Under the pieces are notes generated by a model. It worked only from the letters and a program-made list of their open reading frames with translations. It was not told where the DNA came from and ran no database searches. A program made the position numbers and the translations under genes. DNA of 64,000 nucleotides from Climacteris rufus (lineage: Eukaryota > Chordata > Aves > Passeriformes > Climacteridae), in contig VZRZ01006827.1 of assembly GCA_013398175.1 (NCBI GenBank), positions 329,073-393,072 on the forward strand, read 5' to 3'. Position 1 is the stretch's first letter. Every line of letters begins with the position of its first letter. Shown here in pieces: positions 47,901 to 59,880 of this stretch.

Positions 47901-50900
47901 TGTTATCAACTTGGGAAACATTTTCCATTTGTGCCACAGCTCCTGACCTGTGATGCAAAGCTGCATCCCAGGGTTCTTTGTAGAGTTAGTTTTGTATTCA
48001 AGAAGGTGCCTGAATGAACTGCCAGGACATTCAACAGATAAATTACAGAGTGCAGTAGCTTGGCTGAAAGACAGAAGAGGTTCTGATACCCAAGTGCAGA
48101 CTCCTCTTTCACAAAGTGAGATGTGCTTTTGTGACAAAACTAGGTGTAGTGCAAACACTACAAGCACCAGCACTATGTACTGTCCGTATATAAATATGTA
48201 TTCCTTTTTTGTTTTTCATTTTCATTCAACAATGCTTCCACTATCGGCATCAGAAGCTGTGGTAGAATGAAAAACCAATTAGATTTTTAGGAGATTTATA
48301 AATATTTACATTCCCATATGTACAGCAAAGCAGATGTCTGCAGACTGTCAGCTGGAGGTGCAGCAGATGTGCTGGACTGAAGGGAATCCTCTTGGAAAGG
48401 GTTTTTCAGAGATCTGACAAAGTCTCCACCAGGGGCTTCAAGAAGAGAAAAATTAGCAGGAAATCTCAGGACATATTTCTTCTTTTGTTCCACAACACTT
48501 GGCTTAGGGTGGTAAATGTTCCAGTCCCTTTCCTATCCTGGCCTGTGCCATAAAGTGCCTCTGTGGAGGAGCTCACATGTCCTTGGGGTTATCAGGCATT
48601 GTATTAGAGCAGGCAGCCAACTTGGTCTGCAGGAGGAGAGCTAGGACTGGAAAGAGAACCCTCAGAAAAAATCTCAAAGGGAATCAGTTCTCTCCATAAA
48701 GGGGACACTTTTAAGAAAAAAAAAAAAAAGGTTCTACAAACCTTTGAGAGGTTTGGGATTTTTTCAATAATTAATTCGATAGTCCATTTAGACTGATGAA
48801 AACTTTTTGCCTGCACTAGGGAGCATCCTGAGCCTAATGCAGGCCTGGAGATAGTGCGGGGGATATTGCAGGACACAAGTACTTTTCCAGCCCATGCAAG
48901 TGGTTGCTTTTTTCACAGACATAAGTTCATGATCATTGAAAGAAGGACAGTCATTGTCAGTTTAGCTAAATCCTTTCCTGTGTGGTAAGGAACAGAGGGT
49001 AAATGACTGGGGCCAGGAAGCTGAGGTGGTTTCTCCCTTGCAGACATTCCTAGAGTACTTCATCCTCAGGACAGCTAGTGTCAGTTTTGGGAGGCATAAA
49101 TGAAGGAGTTTGCCCATGGAACGCATGCGGCTCGACTGGCACCAACATCAGTTCCAGCATGGCTCAAATCCACAGACAGCACAATTGCTTTTACTGGAAA
49201 GAAAATATTCCCAAGCTGCTTCAGAGGAAGCAGAAGTGAAACAGACCACCAGTAGGGCTTTGTCACGTAGTGTTGGCGATTTTGTTGGACACTGTGAGGA
49301 GCCGGGAGTGGACTCTCTGTCTGAGCAGAGGTGTTGGAATGAGCCAAGGGTGATCAGCATTAGGAGCCCTGTGTAATGACCTGCTTAGCTTGACAAGGGA
49401 GCAGTGCCCCCCACCCCTGGGTTTGCAGTACTGAGTGCCTCTAACATGCTGATCGTTCTAGCATCTTCTTTTGTATTTGCAGAACATCATCAAGAAAGTG
49501 ATCGGACAAAAATTTGTATACAAGTTTGTCTCCTTTCCTGAGATTTTGAAAATGGATCCACATGCTGTGGAAATCAGCAGAGAGAGCCTTTTGCTGCAGG
49601 ACAGCGACTGTAAGATGCCTTTGGAGAGCAGGGATCAGCACAAGCACAGCTTGTCAGCACTGAAAAGCACAAGCCGTAATGAGTATATCCACTCTGGCCT
49701 GTACTCCTCTTTCACTATCAACTCTCTGCAGAACCAGCCAGACCCTTACAAGACAATCAAAACAGAAAAACTGGAGGAGAAGTCAGAAGGAAACACACCA
49801 GTCGAAGAAGTCCGGACTGTTATCAGATTTGTGACAAACAAAACAGACAAACAAGTTACAAGGCCCATGGTGTCGTTGCCTTCTACCTCTGAAACAGCAG
49901 CTGCCTCTGCTTTCCTCAGCTCTTCAGTATCAGCTAAAATCTCTTCCCTAATGCTACCCAACAGTGCCAGCATTTCATCTCCATCCTCCTCCTCCTCCAG
50001 GTCACCATCTCTGTCTCCCACCTCACCCCTCCCTGCAGAACACAGGAGCTTCTTCCTTGAGTCCAGTTGCCACGACTCAGATTCCCTTGAGCCTCTGAAC
50101 CTCTCCTCAGGCTCCAAGGCTAAATCCCCATCTCTTCCCCCAAAGGCTAAAAAACCCAAAGGCTTGGAAATCTCTGCCCCACCTATGATTCTCTCCAGCA
50201 CCGACATCGGTTCCATTGCCCTCAACAGCCCCGCGCTTCCTTCGGGGTCCCTGACTCCAGCTTTCTTCACTGCACAGGTAAGACCTGCCTGTCTCCAGCC
50301 TTTCCCTCCATGTGGGCAAGAGTGTTAGTTCTATGGGTCTGTCATCATCTGATGGGGAAAAAACCCCAGTATATGGGAAAGAGGGAAAAGTAGCAGTGCT
50401 CTGAACAAGGGGTGGAAAGTAGGTTCCTCCTGGGGTTTGTTCCTATATGAGTGTGGGAAAAGCCATCACAGTTCACAGACTTCGTGAAAGGATAAGGAGA
50501 TGAGCAGCCATTAGTGAATTATCTGTTCAAACCAGCCTCCAGATCTACAAAACAAACAGGAAGAAGCCAAAAAGAAAACCACAGGGGTTTTGTAGGTCAC
50601 AACTTGAGCATGTGGGATGCTTGGTTAGATTCCTCTACTAGATGTTGAATCCATTCAAACAGTGTGATCTTTTGATTAATTTTTGAATACAGAGCAAATT
50701 AGTGGTTTCCAGAACAGACTCTGAAGTCAGTTTCAATTTCTGAAGTTTTACAGATCCACAGAGTACTTGCCAGAGCTGGCATTCAGCACAGACCTACTGA
50801 ATAACCAAAAGGTTATTTTGTTTTATTAATAACATATTTGTGGTAATGTCAACAGCAAGTTCCCATTTTCAAGAAAGTCTATGAAAAAAGCCCCTAGGAG

Positions 50901-53900
50901 TTCAGAGCAGAAGAGGAAAATCATATAAATATAACTCAGTGTGTTCATTGGTGAGTTTTGTCTTACACTACCACCTCAAAATCAGATGAGTAAAATTATC
51001 ACAGTATGGAACATCCCCTAAGATTCCCAGCCCTGAAATAACAGTTGATGCACTGAATGTACCAAACTGGGCAAGTAAATTAATAAATACAAAGGTGTGC
51101 TACAAGCCCTCACTCACTTCAGGCTGTCTAGAAGACCTGTGGTATCCAAAATCCCATTATCTCTTTGCTGTTTGAAGGTGTTGGAGGTGTTTGGTGCAGG
51201 CAGCATTGTGTGCCTGCATGGCACAAAGGCCTGGCAGAAGTGAGAGTATTGGCAAGTGCTCTGAGCCAACACTGCCCTTGCTCTTCCTGAGCTTTTCAGC
51301 TGGCTGCAGAGCGAGTTTGTCCAGCTCAGGCACACCTGTAAGCCACCGAGACACAAAGTTGTGTCACCAAGAAAGAGGATTTTGTGGGCTGCCACCTGTC
51401 ATTTTTGACATCATAAAGCCTTTAAGTGAAGTTAGGTTTGTCAGGAAGAACAGAAGTGTGGCAAACCGAAACTGAGATGCATTGACAAACTTATAACCTC
51501 TAACTGTGGTGTAACCACAGTATTTTGCTTGTAGGGAGCAAATCTGACACATCACATCTGATGCCAACCAGACACAATGACAGTGTGAGTTATTACAAAC
51601 CAGCTTTAATCTACTGCTGCCCCAAAACACGGTATGAACAGAGATTTGTTTCCCTATTTTGTAATTATTTCTTTGAATATTTAATTTCCTATTGATCTAT
51701 AAATTGGTGTACTTACTGCCCTGAAAGATGTAGAAGGGAATTATGTAGAGGATTGTAGTGCTCCTTTAGCAGGATGGATAGCTAAGATTGTGATGAATGT
51801 TAGCCCAACTTAAAGTCATCACAAATCTCTTTTACAGGTTGTCCTATCACAGAAGAGGCATATGGCATCTGTGTAGGACAGTTCCTGGGTCTAATTATTT
51901 AAACTCTTGGCCATACAACAGCATAACTTTTTCCTCTCCTTTAGCCTTTTTTTTTTCTAGTGTGGATAAGAAGCATCCTGCATTCTAAACACTTGTCCTA
52001 GTGAATATAAGATAAAAACTACATAACAGCTGTGTTATGTAGTTATTCAGATTACTGTAATACAATGCAAAATGACTAAAGCCAAAATTTAGACTGTAAA
52101 TCTGCTGTTCATCCCATTATCCAAGAAAGAACATGCATCATATCTCAAACATTCTCTGATTTATCAGAACCCAGTGGGAGACACCTGCTGCCACGGGGCA
52201 GATGCAGAACAGGATATCTGCTCCAGAAGTGATATGGGTTCTAAGAAGGTATTTCTAATAGCTTTCCACTGTACCTGCTGGTCATGAGGAATAGCCTCAG
52301 GTGGGCACTGTGAAAGGGTACATGATACTCTCAATCAATTTCTGAACAGAAAAATGGGTTTGCAGATCTCAGAACATACAGTTGCATATTTTGGTAGAGA
52401 ATGTCAGCTTTTCATTTGGTTACCTTCAAAGAGAGATACTTGGGTTTTGTTCAGCATTGCTTCCTTTGCAGATTACTTATATTTGTTACTTTTGTTGGCT
52501 CTCCCTTGGCTAATATGGATATATAATTTTGAGTCCTGCTTTTTCTTCAGGCCTCTGCTTTAGCATTTGTAACATTTACAACAGTCCTTTTCCTTAGGGA
52601 CAAAGTAGTGTGCCTGCAGCCTGCATGTGCTCCATACTGTATCTACACACATCAGCCAGGATTCAGCATGTGCCTAATGACCTGGGAAGCAATGTATGAC
52701 AGCACTTGTCTGTTATCTAACAGCTAGAAGTGACAAGACTGTACTTAGACACATTGTTTGTCACAGGAGTCAGGAGCCATGAGCATCCTTGCCTAACGTA
52801 ATCCTCTCTGTGCAATGAATTATTTCTATTTAAACTGTTCCTGTGCTTAGATTATAATGATGCTTTCTAAGTAGGAACTTCCCATGGGTTCCACATCTAA
52901 TACCAGATGTACAGCTGCATGAGGGCAGAAAATGAAGTGACACATCAATTTCCGCTTGTAATTTAGGGATAGCCTGTCCTATGGTGTTGTTTACACTAGG
53001 TTTCCTCTTGTGGTTTTGATGCTTGGCTGATGGCAATACTGAAAACAAGCCTGGGAGGCCCTGTGCTCTTTTGCATTAAATATTAAAGAGATTTGGAGGC
53101 TTGCTTTGGCTGGCTCTTGGCTCTGGCAGAATTTGCAGACATTAGTGCCCTGCTCATCGGAGGACATGAGCTTTTTCTTAGCACTGCTGCTAGGCATGTT
53201 AGTGTGCTTCCAGAGATGAATGGAGAGCTACTCAGTTTCAAGTCTCTCTTTGAAGACTTGCTCTGGCTGTAGCTAGGTAGGAATAAACATCTCCAAGTTT
53301 TCCTCATTATTTTCAAAAGACCCTCTCAAGATCTGTGTTTTCAGTTCTGGATATCTGCAGCTTCTTAGAGAAAATATAAAGAACCGAGGCTGCTCACAGG
53401 AGCTCTTAGTACACTTGGCACAAAACTGTGTCCTTGGTTGAATGTTGTTGGTCTTGCTGCTTACATCTCTGGTTTTAAGGTTAGTAGGCTCTTCAGTAAG
53501 TAGATCTGAGTATTTATCCTGACCTAATTCAGTGTGTTGTCAGTCTGGCAAATCTCCACTGACAGCCACCTGCCAATGGGGCATCAGCTTGAAATGCGGC
53601 ACGGGAAAGGGGTTCTCACCGGTGCTGCTGCTTTCCTGCCCCAAGAAAGCACCATGGTCCTGGGAAGAGAGTGTTTGTAAAGGAGCTGTTCCCAAGTGCC
53701 TCCTTGTCTAGCTGGGGTTTTTTTGACGAGAGCTGTCACTTGATGAGATCAAGACTGAAGCCTTCTCCTTGCCACCCACTTTTCCCCCTTTTGTTGTCAT
53801 GCAGATATATCCCAGCCCTGACAGGTACTGCTGTGTCCTGATGATTTACTGCATTAATACCTTTTGCTTTCCCAGTAATACCACAGGTTTGTTACTTCTT

Positions 53901-56900
53901 GGGACATAACTGTGGTTTCTTCCATGGGGTTTGGTGTTTCTGATCCACTTTCTTCAGGAAGGTGGCAGTGTCCTTTCTCTGAATATTTCTCCATGAACCT
54001 CACTTCTGAGATTCCTTAGCAATACCATCCCATTCAAGAGCAGCGAAGGTCTTTGTATCAAACAGCCTTTCAGACACCTGAATCACTGGGAGGACTTTAA
54101 TGTTTGCTGCTCCTTGTCTTTCCCATCTTTTCTGCTGATGCCAAACTGTTTGACCCTGTTGTGAACTTGCAGTGCAAGCACGTCACAGCAGGTCTGTCTT
54201 GCTGTGTGTTTGCAAAGGGCCCCAAGCAGCGCAGCCCATGCCTCAGGCACTGCTTTGCAGATAATGTCTGTGATAGTCGGAAATGCACAGGGCCTGTGCT
54301 GGTGCCTGTGTGAGCCTGCTCACTGCAGAGTCCTGGCAGCGGCGCCCGGCGGCCCCTGGTGCCAGCAGTTGGGAAGGGACACCCCCGGCTGCCTGTGCCG
54401 TGTGTGGGAGCACCGGGATACCTGCTGTGCTCCTTACTACAGGGAGATGCAGATGCTCTGTATCTTCTGCCTTCTCTGTACATATTTTAAACTCTGGAGA
54501 GATGGATGCCCCAGTTCAGCAGAGCACTGAGACACTTGTTCTGCACAGCAAAGCACATGCTTGCTTGCTAAATGTGTACTCAAATTCCATTAAGTGCTTT
54601 GCTAAATGGGACTGATTTTGAAAACTGGCATCGAGATTACTGGTGAGATTAATTCATTACGCCAAATACTTTTTTCCAAACTGTCACATGTTCTTTTTTG
54701 GAGTGATAACAGTTACTCTGGATACAGAATAATTCACATGATTCTTCATCTGAATGAAGATTTCCATGTGCTCTAACTGTACTTCCCCTCCAATTGTGCT
54801 TTAAAAATGCTGAGGGCAATCACAACAATTCTTGTGCACCACGGCACTGGAAGGAGACACGGCTGAGTTGGGAAAAGCCTTGGATTCTTAGTTCTTGGCA
54901 TTTTGGTTCTTTTCAAGCAATTAGCTGTGCTCTCCAGCGTCCCCCTGGGCACCCAGGCCATACACCTGCCTCTCCCTGCTCAGCCTCTGCATTGTCAGCT
55001 TCTTGAAGCCTTTTCCTTTATGAAGAGACACCATCGGGGGAGTAAACTTCAAAGGCGAGCAGTGGCTCTTTTGGCTCTGCACACAATTGCATTAATGCTT
55101 CAAAAGCTGCAGTCAGATCAAGCAATTGCTGCCCTTCAAAAGGTAAAAACTGATTCTGAAGGAGATCAGGCAGTGTAGGCAGGCATTGGGGCACACATGG
55201 TATTATTCTATATATTGCACAGTTGCATGAGCATGGTTCAAATAAACAATAATGGTGCTTCTCCTTAAGCGAACAGAAATTAAATCAATTTGCATATGTG
55301 CAGGTATCCAGTACTGACCACTGTGGAGACAGAGTTCAGGGCTGGATGGGCAGCTGCTGCTGACCGTGCTGTATGTCCGAATTCACTGAGAAATAGAACC
55401 AATAGATAGATAATGTGTAAGGCTTTAGGGTGGTGAGTGCTGTATGGAGCTGTAACTCTTAAGCTGTGCATCATGGGGTGGGTTTTTTGTCTTGCAGACC
55501 CCCAATGGATTATTGTTGACCCCCAGCCCGCTGCTGTCTAGCATTCACTTCTGGAGCAGCCTCAGTCCTGTCGCTCCTCTGAGTCCTGCCAGGCTGCAGG
55601 GACCAAACACTCTGTTCCAGGTAGGTCTTCCCAATGCACAGGTTTCATTGCTAAAGGCACACATGTGGAAGAGACATTGGGGGAACCTCTCCTCTCATCA
55701 GTTTGGAGCTTTTCAAACAGTTCAAGAAAATACAGGAGTTAACAGGCACTTTCAAAGAGAGGCCTACTTACTAGTAACCTCTTTCAATCCTTGGCAGTGC
55801 AGTCAGAACCTACAGGGCAGTGTCTGTCTCAGCAAGCACACACGTATTGTGTGAAGGAAAGAGAAACAAATGCTGGACTCCAGTAATAGGAGGTAACTGA
55901 GTTCTCAGAGCTTCAGGAAGAGAGTGCAGACCAGTGACCAGCCAGGAGAGGGTTGGAACACAGACTCTGGGAAAATTAAGAACAGTCTGGGTGTCACCCA
56001 GTAAGGTGGGTGTAGGTTTATCCTTTTGTCCTAATGAGCTACTTCTCACTCAGAAAGACAAGACATAATTGTATTTACAATAAGGGCACTCTGAACCCGA
56101 AGGCTCCATTTCCAGTTCTCCTGCCAATTATCCATGTGTCCTCAACCAAGGACATACCTCTGAGCATGACCTCTCCATATGTCACAGCAGAGAAGCAGCA
56201 TTATGTCCATTCTCTCATGACTATTGGCAGAGTAACATTCTCAAAGATTCACAGAGACGTGGTAAACACAGTAGTTATTAAGTAACCCACAATGGGCCCA
56301 GCACTCAGCTGCAGCATTTGCTTGAGCCTCAGGAGGAAGATGGTGGGGTTGGTATTTGCAACTCCACCTGCAGCTGCTGCAAACCAGCTGGTTCATTAAG
56401 TCAGAGAAGAAATTATGTTGATCTGCTGATTGGCGAGAAGCATAGGAACCCAGTGGCCATGTGCACAGCTGAAGAGTGCAGGGACACCCCTGGAATGAAC
56501 ACCCTGACTGCTGTGGAGGGCCAGCACTAACAGAGGAGAAGGCTACTGCTAGACAGGGACCCTGTGTTAGTCTCTGAACCTTCAGGGGGGCTGACAGTCC
56601 AAATCCAGGGCTGGGCTTTTGCTTGAGTGCTTGCTCAGGTACTGCCTGCACTGGGAGAGTAAGTCTTTCTACCTCCAGCTGCACATGGAACTCAGGGCTC
56701 CTCGTCTTTCAGATAAACCCCTACTGGACCTTAATTTTGCAGATATGGTTAAAAACAGCCAGACATTTAATCTGAGGAGTGCCTGCACCAAGGCCTGGAA
56801 CAAGCTTGTGTGGTCACATGCTGGCCATTCCCTATGGGAACTTAAAGCGAGGAGTGACTTTGGCTTTCCCTTCTGAGAGACCCAAAGGGCCTTATAAATG

Positions 56901-58365
56901 TTGTTTGATTCAAGCAAAGGCCATGACGACAAGTTGTAGAGCACAAAGCTCTATTTTAACAGCAAATAGGAAACGAAAACCACAGCTGAAGCCTGTCCAA
57001 CCCCACTGAGAACTGATGGGTCAGCCAGTGTAGGTGTCAGGGCAGAGCCCTCCTCAGGCTGCTTGCACAAGCCAGCCCACACCCATGCAGCTACCCAGGG
57101 AAGAGCTTGTAATCTGTGTTTTAACGAGTCTTGGCAGAAGTGATGGAAGCATTTCCTGAGGTTTGGTGTGGTTAAAGCAGCGGCTGCAGCCAGGCCTGGC
57201 CACAGCAGGAGCAGGGTGGCAGACCCCGCGCTGCTGAGCGCCGCTCCTCGGCCCCACTTCACACGCAGTGGTGCAAGACAGGGGTCACCAACCAGCGTCT
57301 GAGTGGAGGAGCAGCCTGGTCATGAGCAGATTGTTACATGCTTGTGCACAGAGTGATTACACCACAGCTGGCTGTCCAATGACTGATCTGAAAAGGAGTA
57401 AAAATACACCACGTGCTTGAAGTTGAGAGCTCTTTTGCTCAGTGCTCCCTGAAGCCAACAGAAACCCAGCAGAGCTCGTGGAGCTTGGCCTCAAGGCCAG
57501 ATTAGTATCTGCCACTGGGATATTTCCTGCCTCATGCTGCAGCAAGTTTATTCCACCTACATGCTTACTTTTTCTCGGGTTAGATGTTAAGCACTAGTCA
57601 ATACACACCACTGCAGGCAAGGTACAGTCACGATGCTGTCATGAAGTAGGAATATGTGGCTTCTGTATTAAGTATTTTGCACAGTGTTTCAGAAGCAGGA
57701 GGTTAATATAAATGACAATATATTCTGCTTCACATGCTGAATGAACCAGTGTAGTTTGTCACTTCTAAGTGAATACAGAGAGAAACTGTAGTTACTTTAC
57801 AGTAATTTTCCCCATGCTTTGAATTCCCAATTCTACTTTTTCTGCCCTAAAACATCTTGACTTTCACTTTTGCAAAACTCTTTCCTGCATAAAAAAAAAA
57901 AAGACAAAAAGAATGTATTATAATTAATAGACTGTAGACTGAAAAACAATTTTGGAGCAAAATGGATGGCAAAAATTTCTCTACAGCATTCCCTTTCCCA
58001 GGGTGATGATAAATGTGTTATGTGCACTTTTATATAAAATATAGCCAGCAACAAATTTCTATATCCTTGTGCACTTACAAATTATTCAGTTTTTGTCCTT
58101 TATTTTGCATTCCTAATGGCTGATGCAGACATTTGGTATATACCTTACTATAGAGACATCACAAGTCTTGAAACCATCTGGACCCAGTTGCTAATGCTAA
58201 ATCCATGTGCTTCTGGGCTGAATGATTTGAGATTAGGAGTAATTTTTACTTTTTGGCCTCTTACAGTTTCCAACTCTGCTAAATGGTCACATACCAGTGC
58301 CACTCCCCAGTCTGGACAGAGCCTCTTCACCAGTACTGCTTCCTCCAAATGCTCAGAAATCCTGA
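41768..58365 (+). CDS. ELK3: ELK3, ETS-domain ternary complex factor (whole CDS, four coding exons)
   Basis: Join 41768-41974, 49483-50277, 55498-55620, 58267-58365: 407 codons plus TGA, all junctions phase 0 and GT-AG. ELK3 is a nuclear transcription factor that binds ETS sites, forms ternary complexes with SRF on serum response elements, represses by default and activates after ERK phosphorylation. Visible features: ETS domain 1-~88 with recognition-helix R61 and R64; B-box for SRF about 133-153; SUMO consensus IKTE with K162, the lysine reported sumoylated in Net; inhibitory region about 155-205; CtBP motif PLNLS 273-277; basic D-type kinase docking and nuclear signal KAKKPKGLEI 290-299; C-terminal activation domain from 335 with SP sites S357 and S363; ERK-docking FQFP 374-377. 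ELK1 and ELK4 are less likely: the sequence agrees with ELK3 almost throughout. No frameshift or missing motif is seen. Confidence 0.98.
42058..42115. repeat. Duplicated 18-mer just inside intron 2
   Basis: AGTTCCTCTAATAGAAGG at 42058-42075 recurs with one mismatch as AGTTCCTCTACTAGAAGG at 42098-42115, with related CTTCCTCTAACTAG between. It lies 84-141 bases downstream of the exon 2 donor. A local duplication; a splicing role is possible but unsupported. Confidence 0.85.
45362..45386. repeat. Tandem TGGTTACTAGTG/T repeat, period 13
   Basis: Two adjacent copies of TGGTTACTAGT, preceded by AGTAACC, which can pair with the first copy as a short inverted repeat. Small, probably neutral. Confidence 0.6.
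49483..50277 (+). CDS. ELK3: ELK3 second coding exon (exon 3): end of ETS domain to repression region
   Basis: Codes residues 70-334. It starts NIIKKVIGQKFVYKFVSFPE, completing the ETS domain, then carries the SRF-binding B-box (RNEYIHSGLYSSFTINSLQN), the IKTE SUMO motif, the VEEVRTVIRFVTNKTDK inhibitory segment, a serine-rich tract at about 230-250, the CtBP motif PLNLS and the basic KAKKPKGLEI docking stretch, ending GSLTPAFFTAQ. Acceptor TTTGCAG|AAC, donor CAG|GTAAGA at 50278. The frame remains open 16 codons past the donor (stop 50326-50328), so intron retention would yield a 350-residue form without the activation domain. Confidence 0.98.
50278..55497 (+). other. ELK3: ELK3 intron 3 (5,220 bases)
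   Basis: GT at 50278 and AG at 55496-55497 after TTTTTTGTCTTGCAG. No exon or RNA gene is recognised. It holds the strong inverted repeat at 52017-52044 and a GC-richer patch at about 54290-54430 with open frames on the + strand that resemble nothing known. Confidence 0.95.
52017..52044. repeat. Perfect inverted repeat: 12-bp stem, 4-base loop
   Basis: AACTACATAACA, then GCTG, then TGTTATGTAGTT, the exact reverse complement of the first arm. In RNA this would be a stable hairpin with a four-base loop, in DNA a small cruciform-capable site. The stem is too short for a microRNA precursor. Confidence 0.97.
55498..55620 (+). CDS. ELK3: ELK3 third coding exon (exon 4): activation domain
   Basis: Codes residues 335-375, TPNGLLLTPSPLLSSIHFWS followed by SLSPVAPLSPARLQGPNTLFQ. 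This is the conserved C-domain of ternary complex factors, with several S/T-P sites for MAP kinases; by position S357 and S363 correspond to the main ERK targets. Acceptor CTTGCAG|ACC, donor CAG|GTAGGT at 55621. The exon ends after FQ, so the FQFP kinase-docking motif is split over the intron. The frame stays open for 77 codons into the intron (stop 55852-55854). Confidence 0.98.
55621..58266 (+). other. ELK3: ELK3 intron 4 (2,646 bases)
   Basis: GT at 55621 and AG at 58265-58266 (GGCCTCTTACAG). No other feature is recognised beyond the open in-frame extension to 55854 and an A13 run near 57890. Confidence 0.95.
58267..58365 (+). CDS. ELK3: ELK3 last coding exon (exon 5, coding part)
   Basis: Codes residues 376-407: FPTLLNGHIPVPLPSLDR then ASSPVLLPPNAQKS and TGA at 58363-58365. 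The first two residues complete the FQFP ERK-docking motif begun in exon 4. The C-terminus QKS matches mammalian ELK3 as I remember it. The exon continues into the 3' UTR. Confidence 0.97.
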   Translation, partial: FPTLLNGHIPVPLPSLDRASSPVLLPPNAQKS

Positions 58366-59799
58366 TGACGCCTCATCACACCAAGGATGTATTGGTGGAT
58401 TTAACACTTCATTCCTATGGGCTAGTTTTTCCTGTGTCATGAGAAGGACATTGTGAAACCCTTTATTACTTGGTTTGCACTTTTCATTACATGGATAATC
58501 TACTTTTATTATGTTAGCATTTTTCAACAGTGTTTATATATAAAAGTATATATAAATCTGTTATGCATTAAATGAATTATAATTTTTTTATATCATAGCT
58601 CTCAAGTGTTGAACACTTCTGTTGTTGATGAAGTACTTTTCTTAATGGATTGCAACAATGTATCTAATAGGGATGCGAAGCTTCTTTTTAATCCCTTTTT
58701 CTGCATATTATGCATTGTGCTTGTGTAAACTATAACCGGCTGTGCCTTCTTTTGCATAAAGTCATGTAAATGATTTATATATTTTCTAGTATTAAGATAA
58801 AAAGTTGAAAGAAAAAAGCTAGGATTGAACAGCCCTATGGTAGTATTTCAGTATTTTCTCCACTGATAGGCCATATGATGCAGTGTATTAATGTAACCTT
58901 GTATAAAGTGCTTTCAAATTGTATAAAAATAGCCTTATAATTTTTCTTTGATGAAGTGAAAAACATAATCCATATTACAGGCAGGAGATGTAGTTAGGAG
59001 TAACAAAGCCACATTTACACCCAAGTTCTTCTGTCAAATTGCAACAGGGGTGTGTATGTTCATGAGACCTTTCCTGCATTTGAGAGTACTTCTGTAGAAA
59101 AGGAGACATTGCTCAGAATTTATCTGGCCTATACTTCTTGTGAGCTGTCAACATTGCAGCTGGAAAGAATGCAGGTAATCTCTGTCCTCCCAGGGAATGA
59201 GAGTCATTCCCGATAATTTGCAGGTGCTTTGTTCAGCTGTGCCAAGTGCCTTCTACTACTTCCCTGGAAAGACTCTTGCAGCTACTCAAGCTCTGAAGGT
59301 CGCATATCCCCTTCTCCCAAAGCTGGAAGTTACAGGTCTGTAAATTAATGCCTGGTGTTTGCAAAGAGGCAGAGAATGTACACGTGGGATGTTTATGTAT
59401 AAACAGCTGAATTCTGGGTGAAAAAACAGCACTGTGTTACTATGTACTTGCAACTTGAATTTACTGGGTTATGTCCTCTGCCTTGAGGTGATGTTTTAGT
59501 CATCTAAATGTCAGGTTAGGATTAGGCCAGACTCCCTGGCACCACAGACTCTAATCCTGGCAGGGCTGATGCAAATCTTCAGTTTTCTGAGGTGGCTAAA
59601 TTGCGTCGAATGCAACTTTGCCATGTTGGTTTTTCAGATAAGACCTTAAAAGCCAAAGCAAAACCACATTCCTGTTTGCGACAGGTCATTAGAACCTCTA
59701 CTTTGCTTTCTGGCCGAGCAGCTGGCCAAAGTCAGTTCTTTTTGAAATGTATGCAGTGAGTTGTCTGCTGAATTTCTGCTTGGATGCATTTCAGTGATG

Positions 59800-59880
59800 A
59801 TGTGTGTAGTTATTTGTAAAGTGCTTTTGGATCCTTCAGCCTGAAAGGTGCTAAATAAACATTTTATTAATGCAGTTCTG
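59800..59880 (+). repeat. Ancient MIR/LINE-type 3' tail containing the poly(A) signal
   Basis: TTTGTAAAGTGCTTTTGGAT, CCTTCAGCCTGAAAGGTGCT and AAATAAACATTTTATT follow the order of the amniote SINE/LINE tail TTTGTAAAGCGCTTTGAGATCCT..GGATGAAAGGCGCTATA.AA...TATTATT. The same tail type ends the relic at 4910-5115. The identification rests on remembered consensus; the SINE body upstream is not clearly visible. Confidence 0.55.
59854..59859 (+). terminator. ELK3: Probable distal ELK3 polyadenylation signal AATAAA
   Basis: A canonical AATAAA, the first after the ELK3 stop codon, followed within about 40 bases by a TG/T-rich stretch (TTCTGATGTTG, then CCATTTTTGG) that fits a downstream element. Confidence 0.6.

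Larger units (their letters stand above)
41975..49482 (+). other. ELK3: ELK3 intron 2 (7,508 bases)
   Basis: GT at 41975 and AG at 49481-49482 (TTTTGTATTTGCAG). Contents are non-coding: a short duplication at 42058-42115, a T16 run near 42230-42245, a GGTTACTAGT tandem at 45362-45386, and A-rich runs near 47060 and 48718. A frame open from 46382 to 46999 (206 codons with stop) starts at GTG, has no recognisable domain and is most likely chance. Confidence 0.95.
58366..59880 (+). other. ELK3: ELK3 3' UTR (end inferred)
   Basis: AT-rich non-coding sequence following the stop codon, with U-rich and UAUAUA stretches at about 58530-58600 that could bind AU-rich-element proteins. A possible early signal ATTAAA lies at 58567-58572, and the first AATAAA is at 59854-59859, giving a UTR of about 1.5 kb. 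The actual cleavage site is inferred, not seen. Confidence 0.65.

Noticed and set aside
49746..50270. 174-codon open frame on the minus strand
   Set aside because: A shadow of ELK3 exon 3, whose codon usage and protein match are on the + strand.
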